Positions 45,017-56,430 of a stretch of DNA of 64,000 nucleotides are shown here, in pieces. Under the pieces are notes generated by a model, which saw nothing but the letters and a program-made list of their open reading frames with translations, made no database searches and was not told where the DNA came from. A program made the translations under genes and the position numbers. The DNA lies in assembly GCA_024704765.1 (NCBI GenBank), contig JAKMXF010000349.1, forward strand, positions 62,001 to 126,000. The letters are read 5' to 3'. The stretch's first letter is position 1. Every line of letters begins with the position of its first letter. The stretch comes from Oopsacas minuta (lineage: Eukaryota > Porifera > Hexactinellida > Lyssacinosida > Leucopsacidae).

Positions 45017-47277
45017 ATGATGTGTTGTAAATGTGCAGCTGTTGGTTGCAAGACTGGAAACTTCTCAGGGCCTCGAAGAGCTATACTCCAATTCCCGGAA
45101 ATGCTACCTTATGTGCGAAGTGGGTTGACCTTGTTAAGAGTAAGGATTTTTTGTAATGGAGAGTTCATGAATTTGTATCCATCATTTCGAAAGTAATTAC
45201 CTTTTTCTTTGTAAAGAAAGAGCTCCACTCAACTATTTTCTCAAGCCTATTCCAAATATACATCCTTCTTCTATTGCTAAAAGCCAATCGGTATTTCACA
45301 TCAGGGTGGATAATGTCTCAAACTACGTATATTCAAACAAGATGAGCTGTCTCACTTTAAGCACAAATATACAGTAGTTAACAAGAGAAATGTCTTATTT
45401 TTGCCTTATATTTGTAAGTAGCTGATGAATACTGGAACTTTCAGTTGATGTCTCATACTTTGGAGTTCCTGCATATCGAGTTAGGATAGACTCAGGAATA
45501 GCCGTTGCTCAAAAGTGTGTAAATGTAACGAATGATTGCATGTAGTACTCAGTTTTGAATCATATCTTATTCCCCTTACTGAGAACATATCCACAACAGC
45601 TGGATGCAAATTGACTTCCCAGACATGCTCACTAACCTACCAAACTACTGTAGAACTACATCACACGGCTACAATATCGAAATAATCGAAAAGTTGATAA
45701 TGTTACGTTTTTCTCATCCCCATAGCCGGCATTACCCTTCAGTATTTTAAAAATTTCTTTACTGCTTCTAATTCTGTTTACAAACTTCTCAAAACAAACT
45801 AATACTCTTCTTGCCTAGTGAACATTTACATAAGAAGCTTAACTCACACACAATCGATAACAGTATAGCCCTCTGCACACTTAGAAGTAAATAACTAATT
45901 GGAAAATGATGTCGTTATCCTACTAGATGAAATGTACCTTCAAACTCCAGTCCAATTCGATGGACAAAATGTAATCAGCTCTGACCTTGATCAAAACATG
46001 TTCTAGACTATATTGTGCTTTATGGTCGTTTAGTTGAAGAAAACTATCCCTTATGTTTAAAAGCAACACATATTGTTAAACTCACTTTCCTAGATGTTTA
46101 TAATTGAATCTTCAACTGCGTTCCAGTCCTAAACGATGGGAATTTTCACCTTCGAGGACTATTTGCAGACAACCATTCAACTAACATGAAGGCATATAAG
46201 GTCTTGCTAAAGAAGTTACCCACTTGGCAATAGACAATATTGCATCAACAACTCATTTAATTCTGCACAGCATATTTTCTTGATGTTCGAAATAATCTTA
46301 TATCTTCTAGATTTCCCAGGTTCCACAATTTCTCTTTAACTTACAAGATACAGTTTTCAACATTCCTCCAGTGTTCGTTATCTGGTCTCATCTTCAACGA
46401 GTTCACTTTATTTAACCTTGAATGCTCATCTAAAGAAGCGCCAAAGATGTCTTATTCAGTTCTTCTTCCAGGAAACAATAAGCAATCTGTGTCACTTGCT
46501 CTCACATTATTTGAACCAATTAGCACTTCTACGATTCGAAGTCATTTCCTCGATGAGTACACTACTATCACCTAACTCGAAATTATTTATGCCTGGTGGT
46601 TAGTAATCAATGCTTGAGAATGTTTCCATCCAACACGAATAGCAAACGTTCTCGTATCGAATGACAAAATAGATTTTCTTCAAGCAATTAATGATTGGCT
46701 TGAAACTTGAGATTATAGTCAGTTCATCGGACTTTCCAAGCAAGCTTTCCAATCCTTTCACTGCCAATCGTGTCGTTGCTGACCTAAGCTCTTAACTACT
46801 ATCAGCTGGATATCAGTATATACTCACAGGCAGATTGCAAACTGATCCTCTTGAGAGGGATAATCTCATTGCAACACAGATGAGTGGTGGTCGATTTCTG
46901 GTTAGTTTAACTGAAGTTATCCGTTCCGTGTTGATAATTTCCTTGAAAACTAATTTCAAGAACGAATTAACAGTAGAAGAATTAACACACTTAGATGAAT
47001 TGGATGACTAACAAATCTCCAAGTTCATAACAGATGCTCGCTTTGGGAACCATTGATATATTTTATTTTCGAACAATACCTCAGAAGTTATCTCTTGTGT
47101 TGCAGGATAAATTTCCAATTGTTTGCGAAAATATCCAGTTGTACTGAATGTGGCGGAAAGCTAAAGCAGCATCATGTAGCCAATAACTATGCACGATTAC
47201 TAAACCATTGCCTGATATTACTACCATCTGCTCTCAACAATTACACTTTTACAGCTTTTGCAATTAGACACTTATGA
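45017..47277 (+). pseudogene. P-element (THAP9-like) transposase, dead
   Basis: The THAP-type zinc finger at the start has MMCCKCAAVGCKTGNFSGPR, then a frame change and LCAKWVDLVKSKDFL. Further on: ENDVVILLDEMYLQTPVQFD near 45905-45965, with the Asp-Glu of the catalytic region. At 46435-46600 there is SKEAPKMSYSVLLPGNNKQS and a following block ending in IIYAWWLVIN. At 46800-46920 there is GYQYILTGRLQTDPLERDNL and MSGGRFLVSL. The last two are the strongest P-element/THAP9 signatures. A Cys-containing block (SSCTECGGKL) at 47130-47160 fits the C-terminal region. Dozens of stops and shifts are present; the gene is old. P-type transposases use GTP as a cofactor (family knowledge). Terminal repeats not located. 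Confidence 0.85.
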
Positions 47278-48180
47278 ATATCAAATCCTATGTTTTTAAA
47301 TTTTGTGGAATCTTGGGTCACAAGTTGCTCAATGAAATCTCGCAGGATTGGAATACTCATTTTATTTGCTCTACACGCTAGCAAAATTCGCTCGATGATT
47401 AATGCTACTATTACTAACGTATTTTTTTCCCATTTAGCAAATTCTCTCTCTGAAGCCACCCAAAAAAACAAATCGAGGGAACGGAAGGATGAGTTTAAGT
47501 CCCTCAAGATCCCCAGGGCATTATCGATAAAATTCACCCTTATTAATCAACATTCCTTCTTGTATGTGGTAGTTTACGATATTATAAACATCGATTTAGC
47601 ATCAATTATAAAATTATAAACTAAGACATTAAAATATAAATTAGGCTTCTTTCTTGACCTTGTATTCAGGTAAGATGCATATACGCATAGCTGTATATTT
47701 CGTAGGATACTGACATATTGGAGATACACCTCAAAATAATCATTGAAATAAGAACTAGTTCATTGTTCTTGCATTCGTAATTAACTGTATTTGAAAATAA
47801 GTAATTACTTAATACAAGTGTAAAGAATTCGCGAAGTTACCTGAGTTAAGTGAAAATTAGTATGCAAAAATACAATGAAAACTTAAGCAAGTAGGCAATA
47901 TAAATATATATAGGTAAGAAAAAAGTTACAGTGTATAGGCTACAAGATAACAACGATAGTCTGTACTACAGCGATAGTACAGTGAAGAATAATAAAAATT
48001 GAGAATTAATCATAATTTCAAAAAATAAAATTCTGAAAAAGCACCAGCGACCCCACTTTCTTTAAGAAATTGAGCTATAGATTACGAGGAGTACTAAGTT
48101 TTATCCTTAGATAGTATAAACATTGGATATACTTCATATAGTGCTTGAATTTTCTCAAAATATTCGCTATGACCAGCTAT
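47278..48180. other. distal P-element region and intergenic
   Basis: A 109-codon plus frame (47290-47619) and a 98-codon minus frame (47241-47537) overlap; neither has a recognisable domain, and one may be the decayed C-terminus of the P transposase. Downstream is AT-rich and empty to the eye. Confidence 0.4.
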
Positions 48181-48189
48181 GCAGCTTTG

Positions 48190-49079
48190 CATACACAACA
48201 TACAATCTTCGAATTATTGGTAACAATTTTTCAATGGAGTACTTTCAAGCTCATCAAAGACCACCGACTCTAACTCTTCGTCGCTAGAAAGGCATCTATC
48301 TTTGAGCTTTTCCTTAGGCTTGGGGAGAGTCAAAAAGTCATATGGGGCTAAATTGGGAGAATATCTTTATGCGGCAGGGTAGATACTCCATTTTCTTGAA
48401 TATAATCCATTGTATGTGCCACTTTATGTGCTGGTGCATTATCATAATACAATTTAATGCATCGTAAGCCAGTTTTCGGTCGACGATATGCTTGATCTCA
48501 TCGAAGACTGCTCTAAAACAAACATTGGTATACTATTTTTCAGTAACCGTAGCATTCTTTTCACGTTTAATGACCTTTATCAAACCTTGAGGATTGACAA
48601 ACATTGCTTACATCCTCTTACACACTGACTTTGGCCGTTTCACTTGGACAGGTGGAGGATCATCTTCGAATGCCTACAATTTCGCTTTGTCCTTTGGTAG
48701 AGGGTCGTAGAGATAAACCAGGCTTCATCACCGGTAACAATGTCATACATCCTCCTCCCTGGTCAGAGTTATGTTTATCGAGCGGTTTCTTCTTAACTGT
48801 TTGTAACTGATATGTGGGTTCGAAACAGTTCACTATCTACGGCTTCAATCATCTCTGGTTGAGGCTGTGGAAAGTGAAGTGTAACTTCTTCGTTTGATCT
48901 TCAGAACGTGGTTCACTTTCAAAGGATGCCCTACCCAGTCTTGAATTCGCGATACCACCTTTGTGTAGTGCTTAATGAGACTACGTCATCACCTAATACC
49001 TTCTGCATTTCAAAAGACATTCTTCTTTTGATAAATCACGCTTGAAATTGTAGTTTACTATGACCCGTAATTCGCTCAT
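48190..49079 (-). pseudogene. mariner-like transposase, dead
   Basis: Minus strand. The N-terminus starts at ATG 49077-49079 (MSELRVIVNYNFKRDLSKEE), then shifts. The first catalytic Asp is in VTGDEAWF near 48720-48740. A TLPKPKEKLKDRCLSSDEEL block preceded by APYDF near 48290-48350 is the third Asp region. The arrangement and the GDE-W/F motif are mariner-like, but it is a different subfamily from the copy at 1780-2792. Terminal repeats not found. Inactivated by several shifts and stops. Confidence 0.7.
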
Positions 49080-49294
49080 GCCCAACGCTTCCATGGAGAT
49101 AGGAAATATGCTTAACTGGTATTACACAATTATACGTAATTATATGAATTTTGTAAGTTTTCATAATCAAATTTGTAACGAGACATTCGGTGGTTAATAC
49201 TTGTGGGAAAGCTTTTAGTTGATAGTGATAAAATTACATAGTTAAAGACAAAGCTTTCTTAGTGCCCCTGGTACTATAAAAGGTATCTGTAAAG

Positions 49295-49444
49295 CAGCGG
49301 TTCCCAACCATTTTCACCTATGGACGACATATACAAATTTAACACATTCTGTGGAGGGGGCACAGACTGCAATAGATCCTGTGGACCCCTTGCTATCCTC
49401 TGTGGACCACCAAAGGCCCATGGGCACGAGGTTGGAAACCGCAG
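49295..49444. mobile_element. 150-bp hAT-type MITE
   Basis: Left CAGCGGTTCCCAACC; right, reverse complement, CTGCGGTTTCCAACC. This is a classic hAT terminus. Flanking 8-mers CTGTAAAG (49287-49294) and TTCTAAAG (49445-49452) agree at six of eight positions. Confidence 0.85.
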
Positions 49445-49452
49445 TTCTAAAG

Positions 49453-51766
49453 TTTGAGGCGATTTTGAGGGTAACAATTCCGAGAATTGAATTCTAAGTT
49501 GGAGTTCGTAACACATAAAAACTGAATTTAATGATTTTGGAATGGCGTTGTTTGGTGCGAATATTTAGTATTTCACGATAATATAAGTTTTGAGGAAAGT
49601 TTACATCTCAACTATCGATTAGCATTAAGATAATTTAGGTTCAGCATGATAAAGGTTGAGAAATCAAAGTTTGCACTGACCCTACTTTATGCATAACCTA
49701 ATCCATCCCCCTCAACTCACACCCCAACTTCAACTTTGAAAGCCGATAGCTCAGCGCGTTGTATGTTGATTTTACATAAACGTCCATATCTCCTAAATAT
49801 AGGCGAGGAATTTCAATGAAGTTGTGTACATACCTACTGTGACAAAAAAGTGAGTAAAAATTACATCTTTTGAAAATAATATATATTGCCAAAACGCCCA
49901 ACATTCCTCTATCAAATGATACCAAATTAGTTTAAATCAGAGGTGTACAAGTGAGTAAAATTAGTGATTGATGTTTACATGGTCGAATACTAGGGTAACT
50001 TTACACATATTTTGATGGACCACGGATAATAAAATCATAAATCTCTGCTATAATATAAACCCGAGGCACGAACTCCTTAGAATACAAGTGCCCAAATTAC
50101 TAACCAAAAGTGATGTAGCAGCTCCAGTATTACCACAGAACGCCATTAAATGGATATGGATGTACCATGGTTGATACACGATAATATTTTCCACAACAAA
50201 TAAACCTCGAGGCACGTAGTGCTGAGTATATTTGGGGTTGTTTAATACTTAAACTAAATATAACACACCAAGCTGTCGCACAGCGACCGAGGAAGCGAAT
50301 CGCGCTAGTATTATATTTACCTAATTAATTGCTCTTTAATCCATTCAGTTCCTGCTTTAATATTATTTCTACTCATATACTGTACGTGGATTGAATTTGA
50401 ATGTAAGAATTCTCAATATATACATACTACATATATTGAGAATCCGAAAATAGACGGAGCACTGATTCTATAAAATTTATTACGTACAATTTTAACTCTT
50501 AGTGAATTCGAATTAAGTTCGAACTTAGGCTCTACTTTTTGTAAATATGTCGGTGCGTTTCATATAAGATATTCTTATATTTTTCACAATATACCGAGGA
50601 GATTCAAGAGAACTTCTATCCACTGCAATATGTGCCTGGAAACTTGGTATAAGTTTGTGGCGATATTAGCTCACAATTCAATTTTTAATAATTAACGAAA
50701 TTCTGAATGCTAAATTGGAGCTGACTATTCATCCGTAAATTGTATATTGTCAACACTTGATATATCGACACGAGTATGACGAAATACCAGTGTATATCGA
50801 GGTAATTATCCCAGTCTCTTGAGCTTCGTTGTTACTACAGGTATCCGTATTTTCAGAAAAATTTACAGTTAAAAAATTCAACACCTTATTAATTACCTTA
50901 AGAAATTGTACAGTTTTTGGTGTGCAGGGAGTTATTTCGATCTTTCAAGCTAATAAGTTAATAGATGTCTCATGATAATATTCAAAGCGTGATTAACATT
51001 GGTAGTTCTAAAGCTCAGTGCAAATAATCTTTGCTGTTAACTTTGGTTCTTGTTTCAATATATTATAATCCCCGCATAGACCAAAGGATACAAAATTTAA
51101 TAATCGATTAGTCGCTCTATATATTAAGGGAAAGCTTTGTTCATGTTCTAAGGCCATGTAAAATATATTGCTTGTTTCTCATCGATTTTTTTCTGCGAAA
51201 TAGGAGCGGGGGGCGGCATGTTATTTGTATTTTTGTTTAGCGTAATTTTACTAATTTAAACAATCTCGCTAATACGAATCTCTGATAAGACGAACAATAT
51301 TCGTACATTATCAGGTCCCTACAACCGTACTTCAATGGTTATTTCTCTGGTTTATGAACTCCGGAAAGGCGAATAAATTTTAACCATAAAAGTATTCTAC
51401 TATTTCAGAAATGCAAATATTTTGTTATATTCTTATTCGCCCATGTAACTAAGATATTCTTATACATCGATATCCGTCAATCTACATAAATTCATCTTGT
51501 TCACGCTTATTCTCTGCTTTATAATTAATAGTATTTTATACATCAGCGTAATTAGATTTTAGTTTGATATACTTAGTATTTTATAAGGTAAGTGGTCGAA
51601 TACTTTTGTCCTTTGACTGTATTTTGGAGAACTAATACTCACTTCCTCTCTATAATCTGAATTATTGTACACAATTTAAATAATAATGATAAATAATAAC
51701 AATAATAATATTAAAAATTTAGTGCCACACCCCAGGGCTGATTTTTGCCATACAGGGAGAGGTATT
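49453..51766. other. intergenic, no gene recognised
   Basis: AT-rich. Items seen: CGAGGCACG phrases near 50063 and 50209; a repeat core CACAGCGACCGAGGAAGCGA near 50279 related to 54903 and 29912; a perfect inverted pair of ATTCTCAATATAT around 50408-50442; a pogo-like fragment near 51265; a short TAA/ATAA run at 51681-51712. Confidence 0.45.
51762..51766 (+). repeat. left 5-bp target duplication (GTATT)
   Basis: GTATT directly before the CACAATA terminus; an identical GTATT follows the right terminus at 54799-54803. Five base pairs is the duplication size of Transib and of RAG-mediated transposition. Confidence 0.9.
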
Positions 51767-51792
51767 CACAATATGGGAATATGGGGAAATAG
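51767..51792 (+). repeat. left terminal signal: heptamer, 7-bp spacer, 12-bp block
   Basis: CACAATA, then TGGGAAT, then ATGGGGAAATAG. The heptamer differs from CACAGTG at positions 5 and 7, both G-to-A. The equivalent in the second copy (63873-63898) is CACAGTG, TGGCAAT, GTGGGGAAATAG with the same spacing. Confidence 0.85.
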
Positions 51793-52436
51793 TCATATTT
51801 AAAAAACATATTTCAATGCATTTTTCAAATTCTCCATAGTTCAATTAGTACGAAAATATCATTGGCAGCATTAGAAGCAGTTAGGAATCCTAACTACGCG
51901 CAACTTTGTTGTGTGCTTCTAATAATAGAAATATATATTTTCAAACCGTAAATTCCTATGCCCTAATGTATGTAATCATATTTGATGTAAATACTAAATA
52001 TAAGAGTGTAAAACATCATCTCGTAATAAATCTATATTGTAACAACAATTTAATCATTGATAGGCTAGTCTAGATATTAATTTGTACTTTGTTCCGGGTG
52101 TCTAGTTTGGCCCTCCAAAAGTTATAATTTGGAATTTCTTCTCATTGATTGAAGTGTAGCATCTCTTGTTTGACAAAATTTGACAAAACGTTATTAATAT
52201 ATACGTAATGTTACTATAGTTAGTCAACTATTTAATCACTTTCCAGGCTTGCCAAAAGCTGCCCAAAAATTTATCACTTCATTCATTGTCCGGACCGGAC
52301 AAAAATCCGAAAAATATAATTTCATACGTTTTAAATTTTTCAGTAAAATTCTATATTTTGCTGGTTATTAGTTATTCCAATACTCTACAACCATATATCA
52401 TAATGTTTCTATGTTAGAGTAGCCCTTTTGCGGATC

Positions 52437-54399
52437 ATGTCTGTACTAATCACGAACAACGAGGCATATAGTTTGTATATTTCGAATGGAAGAAGTGTTA
52501 CAGTCTCTGTTAGGAAACTTATTGAGAACAACCATTTATCCGATGAAGAAACTGCTACTCTCCATTTAAAATTTAAATCACTTCTAACATCCAGAGAGGC
52601 TTACCGCAGGAAGGATCTTGAAACATGGGATAACATGATTTTCCACTCTACTCATCTAACAATATCCAATCCAAGAAAGAAAATATCGCTTGATCCTGAA
52701 TTTTCTTTAGTCACTGATTCTGAAAATTGAAACTTTTCAGAACAGATTGTAACTGAATCCCGGAAGCATATTCTCGAATGTCACATGAAGACTTGCAGAT
52801 CGAGACTTGGTGTTCTTTTAGAGCATGTGGACTTTTTAGCAGAGAGAAAAAGATTGAGCCTAAACAACTACTCGCTCTAGCTTTAGAATTAGTCTCAAAT
52901 AACTCATATAACTGTGATACTTTAGAGATGTGCAGAGAAATAATTGATGAGGGATCTTTTAGCGGTGTATTGAACAAAGTACAAATCTCTAAATGTGCTT
53001 ATATATTGGACATCTTAGAAATTGGGGCGAGTAAATACACGAATCTGAAAAGAATTCTCAAAGGTGATGTTAAGCTTCCTTCCTATAAGCTTGTCTCGCA
53101 ATATCGTAGGGAAATAAGCCTAATAAATGAAATGGAAATAGTTAGAGACCCCGAAGCATTGTCAATTGGGACTTGTGTCTCTTATCATTCCATCCTTGGT
53201 CTGACCATTCAACGCTTGCTTTCAAAATTAGACCCAGTTCCTGATTCACACTACCCACTAATAAATTGAGATATCTGATGGATTGGATGGCTCCGGTTGT
53301 CATAAAACCTATAACCAACAAAGCAACAATTCTGTATTAAGCACAAAAACTTGCATTTTGTTCGGATTCAAAGTAATATCAATTACAGACACACTTGGAA
53401 ATGACGTGTTCTATAACAGCTCACCCAACTCTCCGTTCTGCTTTAGGCCAGTAGCACTGATTGCTTTGAAAGAAAAATTTTCCAATGTAAAGCTTATCAT
53501 GAATACAATAGTCAATCCTCAAACAGACCATATCATACAGGATGGGTTATCTCTTATTGGAGGCCATGCACAGGTCGATATAGTCCGTTCTCTTTTTGAT
53601 AACAAAAGTTTAGAATGGGCCCATTCTGGTTTCCCTATTAATACATTAACTAGCGACGCTCGGAAACTTTTTGAAAAGGTTGATGGAAAAGATTATTTGA
53701 AACTCCCATCAAAACAACTTGTTGGTATTACGCATCAGCCAATTTCTAACATCGATATCATAGCTGCGTCTCCTTTGCATGCTTACCTTTGTGTATTCAG
53801 GTGGTTATTGCTGTTGATATACCATCTTGATGCAGGACACAAGGTATGGGCGCCATCAAACTCGAAAGTAAATTCTTCCATGAAACCGGTTCGAACTATA
53901 CTCCAGGAAAATGTCATTTCAGTGTCGATATCCCTTCAAGCTAGGGCGGCACTTCAACCACTGGTAACATTGCGCGAGAGTGCTTTTTAAATAAGAGAAA
54001 CTTTTTGACGGGGGCCACTTCTTCCATTAATCCTTCAGACAAAGTATCATTAGAGAAGATTCAGACAAATCTATCTGTTTGTTAAGACTCCTCAACTGTG
54101 GTGACTTGATTAACTGTGACAAAATGCAAGAATTGTGCAAAGAAACGTACGAATTTATTCTAGTTGAGTACCCATTGGCAAGCATCACTCCATCTTTGCA
54201 CAAGTTACTTGCCCATTCGTTTCAGTTAATAGGTGCTTACAATAATGGTAAGGGATTACAGAACTCTCTGAGGAATGTTTAGAATCCTGCAATAAATTTG
54301 TAAGGCGGTATCGGGAGAATCTTGCAAGAAAAACTTCTTTCACAGATAATGTTAGAGATATTTTAGTTAGGTTGTTATGTTGTAGAGCCCCATCTTAGT
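52437..54399 (+). pseudogene. RAG1-like (Transib) transposase, broken
   Basis: Five coding stretches in shifting frames run from ATG 52437 to a stop near 54397. The first (52437-52730) and second (52778-53269) form the N-terminal part with no recognisable zinc finger. The third (53268-53990) starts SDGLDGSGCHKTYNQQ, where an Asp corresponds to the first catalytic position, and includes PNSPFCFRPVALIALKEKF, matching the PNS...P..L pattern of RAG1. ITHQPISNIDIIAASPLHAY is the likely second-Asp region. A stretch near 53924-54083 reads GGTSTTGNIARECFLNKRNF in another frame. The last (54079-54399) has SITPSLHKLLAHSFQLIGAY, then SEECLESCNKFVRRYRENLA. The Glu codon at 54282-54284 aligns with RAG1 Glu962 in SEGNESGNKLFRRFRK. 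The CxxC pair usual between the first two Asp appears deleted. At least five shifts plus stops make it inactive. Confidence 0.85.
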
Positions 54400-54760
54400 A
54401 CAGAATCGTTTGATGTACGCAAAGAAGAAAGGAGAGTTTGCAAATAGCCTCCAAGGATATTATATAATAGTATACTATCAGATAATTTATGATGATAAGT
54501 ATATCCAATAGTCATACATAATTATGGGTCTTTAAATTGTACGTTATCAAATAGCAGAATAGAGACCATGACATGCATGTATTATTGACTTTCATAATAT
54601 CCTCACTAATGAACCACAAGTGTTAAAAATTAGAAAATGTAAGTAATTACGTCATAACTAGGTTTATAGTCGTGCTACTAAAAAATCATTGGTATTTTTG
54701 AAATCTACAGTGTCGATTTAGTATATGTAAGTATAATTGTGGTGATAATACCGATTCATT

Positions 54761-54798
54761 TACCTATTTCCCCATTATGGCCATTTTGCCACACTGTG
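54761..54798 (-). repeat. right terminal signal: heptamer, 16-bp spacer, 12-bp block
   Basis: On the minus strand CACAGTG, then TGGCAAAATGGCCATA, then ATGGGGAAATAG. The heptamer is identical to the V(D)J recombination-signal heptamer. The extra bases relative to the left end include an ATGGCCAT palindrome. Confidence 0.88.
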
Positions 54799-54803
54799 GT
54801 ATT
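54799..54803 (+). repeat. right 5-bp target duplication (GTATT)
   Basis: Identical to 51762-51766. One extra flanking base also agrees (G before GTATT on the left, the terminal G of CACTGTG on the right), but a 6-bp reading would break the symmetry of the termini, so 5 bp is preferred. Confidence 0.9.
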
Positions 54804-55150
54804 TGGGCCTGACTCAGACAGTTTTGAGTCTTTGACGAAATTATTGTGCCATTGCGACCTTTTTTGGATTTTCGAAAAATCACATGATTAGCCACACTGC
54901 TCAGCGATCTAGCAAGCGAAGGGCGCTAGTGTTAAATAATTAGCTTGTTTCGAAGATGCTCATCTTGCGAATATATGGATTAAATATAGATATGTATTAA
55001 ATATATTACATTGCCGAGGAGGAGATCAAATGGGGTGGGCGGGGATGATAAACAAGTATATTATTTTATATGGCTATATTGTTTATTGCCACTATTTCCG
55101 TGATTCTAATTTGGTAATTATGAATGGATTCATGAATACTAAATTAATCT
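54804..55150. other. intergenic, dispersed-repeat core
   Basis: No gene. Contains CTCAGCGATCTAGCAAGCGA followed by AGGGCGCTAGTGTTA (54903-54940), related to 50279-50317. Confidence 0.4.
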
Positions 55151-55152
55151 TA

Positions 55153-55321
55153 TAGTAAACTATCGTTATAACGAAGAGCTCGATACGCGATACATCTCGT
55201 TGTAAGCAAAGCTAGAGAAGGACCTTTTTCTTTCAACCTATAGTGAATAATGAATCCCTTCTTTATGACTAGAGTTTCGTTATATCAGACAGACTTGGTT
55301 GTAGATAACGGTAGTTGACTG
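55153..55321. mobile_element. 169-bp pogo/Tigger-like MITE
   Basis: Left TAGTAAACTATCGTTATAAC and right (reverse complement) CAGTCAACTACCGTTATCTA are inverted repeats with several mismatches. TA lies on both sides (55151-55152 and 55322-55323). The CAGTCAAC-CCGTTAT end is a pogo/Tigger type. No coding capacity. Confidence 0.7.
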
Positions 55322-55323
55322 TA

Positions 55324-56430
55324 TCTTAAGATAACACAATAATCGAGCTATGGGGAGCCCTTATAGTCTTCTCCCAGTCGGAATATATGTTGAAGCCACA
55401 ACTCATAAGTCTCATAATCAGTGTGACAAAGTGAAGGCTGGAATATATTCATCTTTATCCCCCAGTGCCCCTCGATTATTGTGGTGTACAATGTGTGCTT
55501 TTAACGGTAGGTTACTATTGAAAATTGTTCCGCGAGACTGTATTTGAATGGCCGTTGTTGCATGAGATCGTTATACTAAGTCCGTTAAGCATATTCCACT
55601 GCACTGCCCTACTGAAAGTCAACGAGTGGGAGAGTATAAAGAGTATACAATCGCAATCAAATTAACATTTGTCATAGTTTCTATATTTCTGAATATCTAA
55701 TTGAAGAAATTTAGCTTTCTCCCAATAATACGTATATACATATTGATTTTAATTGGATTGCGTGGTCCTAAATCACAAAAATGTATGACTAATGTAAGTA
55801 ATGTTACACTAAAAGGCCTGATATATAAACTAGTAAGACACTGGCTTTAAATTATTTGTGTATAGTCATTAACACTTTTTTATACTTGCAATCCTATTAT
55901 GCAATCTAATTATGTTTTTGGGATATATTTATGTAGGCAGGCCTTGGTTATGGTAGCGTAGAGTATGGATAAATGTGGAGATCATGCAATTACTCACTAT
56001 TTTCAGGAGTATAACCTTAGACCTAGGATGCAGGGCTAACAATTAATGCTGATTATATTTCACTCGTCTTGTGCTGTGTGGGTTAATATTGATATTTATC
56101 GTGTCAGATCTTAAAATTTATCCAAACTTTACCAACAAGTATTAAAGTGTTAATGATATCAGACCACGAACTTATCAATCACTCCTCGTAGAATAATTTA
56201 GAATAGCACTAGAAGGCAATATAATAATTATTTGAAAATTTGAAAGTCCCTGGTAATTGCCATCCACGGTCCAGGATTCGAATAGAGTGTCTCTAGGGTC
56301 TAACATACCCACAAAGGTGAAGTCGAACCATGTTACTATTTGGCATACATTGTTGTTTAATATGCAATTTATTTATCCCTTGTGCATTTCAAGCCTCAAT
56401 TAGTTTGATATTATATCTACATATATTTGT
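55324..56430. other. intergenic, upstream of DHFR
   Basis: AT-rich. No gene recognised. The last 40 bases before the DHFR start (TTATATCTACATATATTTGT) are AT-rich but no clear TATA box position can be fixed. Confidence 0.4.

Larger units (their letters stand above)
51767..54798 (+). mobile_element. RAG1-like / Transib-type transposon
   Basis: 3,032 bp. Left terminus CACAATATGGGAATATGGGG; right terminus, reverse complement, CACAGTGTGGCAAAATGGCC. Both ends then reach the block ATGGGGAAATAG, after 7 bp on the left and 16 bp on the right (counted from the end of the heptamer). The flanking duplication GTATT is perfect. The interior encodes a broken RAG1-like transposase on the plus strand. CAC-starting termini, a 5-bp duplication and RAG1-type DDE blocks are the diagnostic set for the Transib superfamily, from which V(D)J recombinase derives. 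No RAG2-like frame was seen, as in ordinary Transib elements. A second copy begins at 63873. Confidence 0.88.

Noticed and set aside
47241-47537. 98-codon minus frame overlapping the P-element end
   Set aside because: Antisense to the decayed P-element C-terminal region; no motif seen.
52437-54399. A domesticated host RAG1 gene
   Set aside because: The coding blocks are broken in several frames and enclosed by termini with a target duplication, so this is a transposon copy.
51767-54798. True 12/23 recombination signals
   Set aside because: The heptamer matches, but the spacings are 7 and 16 and the inner block ATGGGGAAATAG is not the V(D)J nonamer. I report an analogy, not RSS sites.
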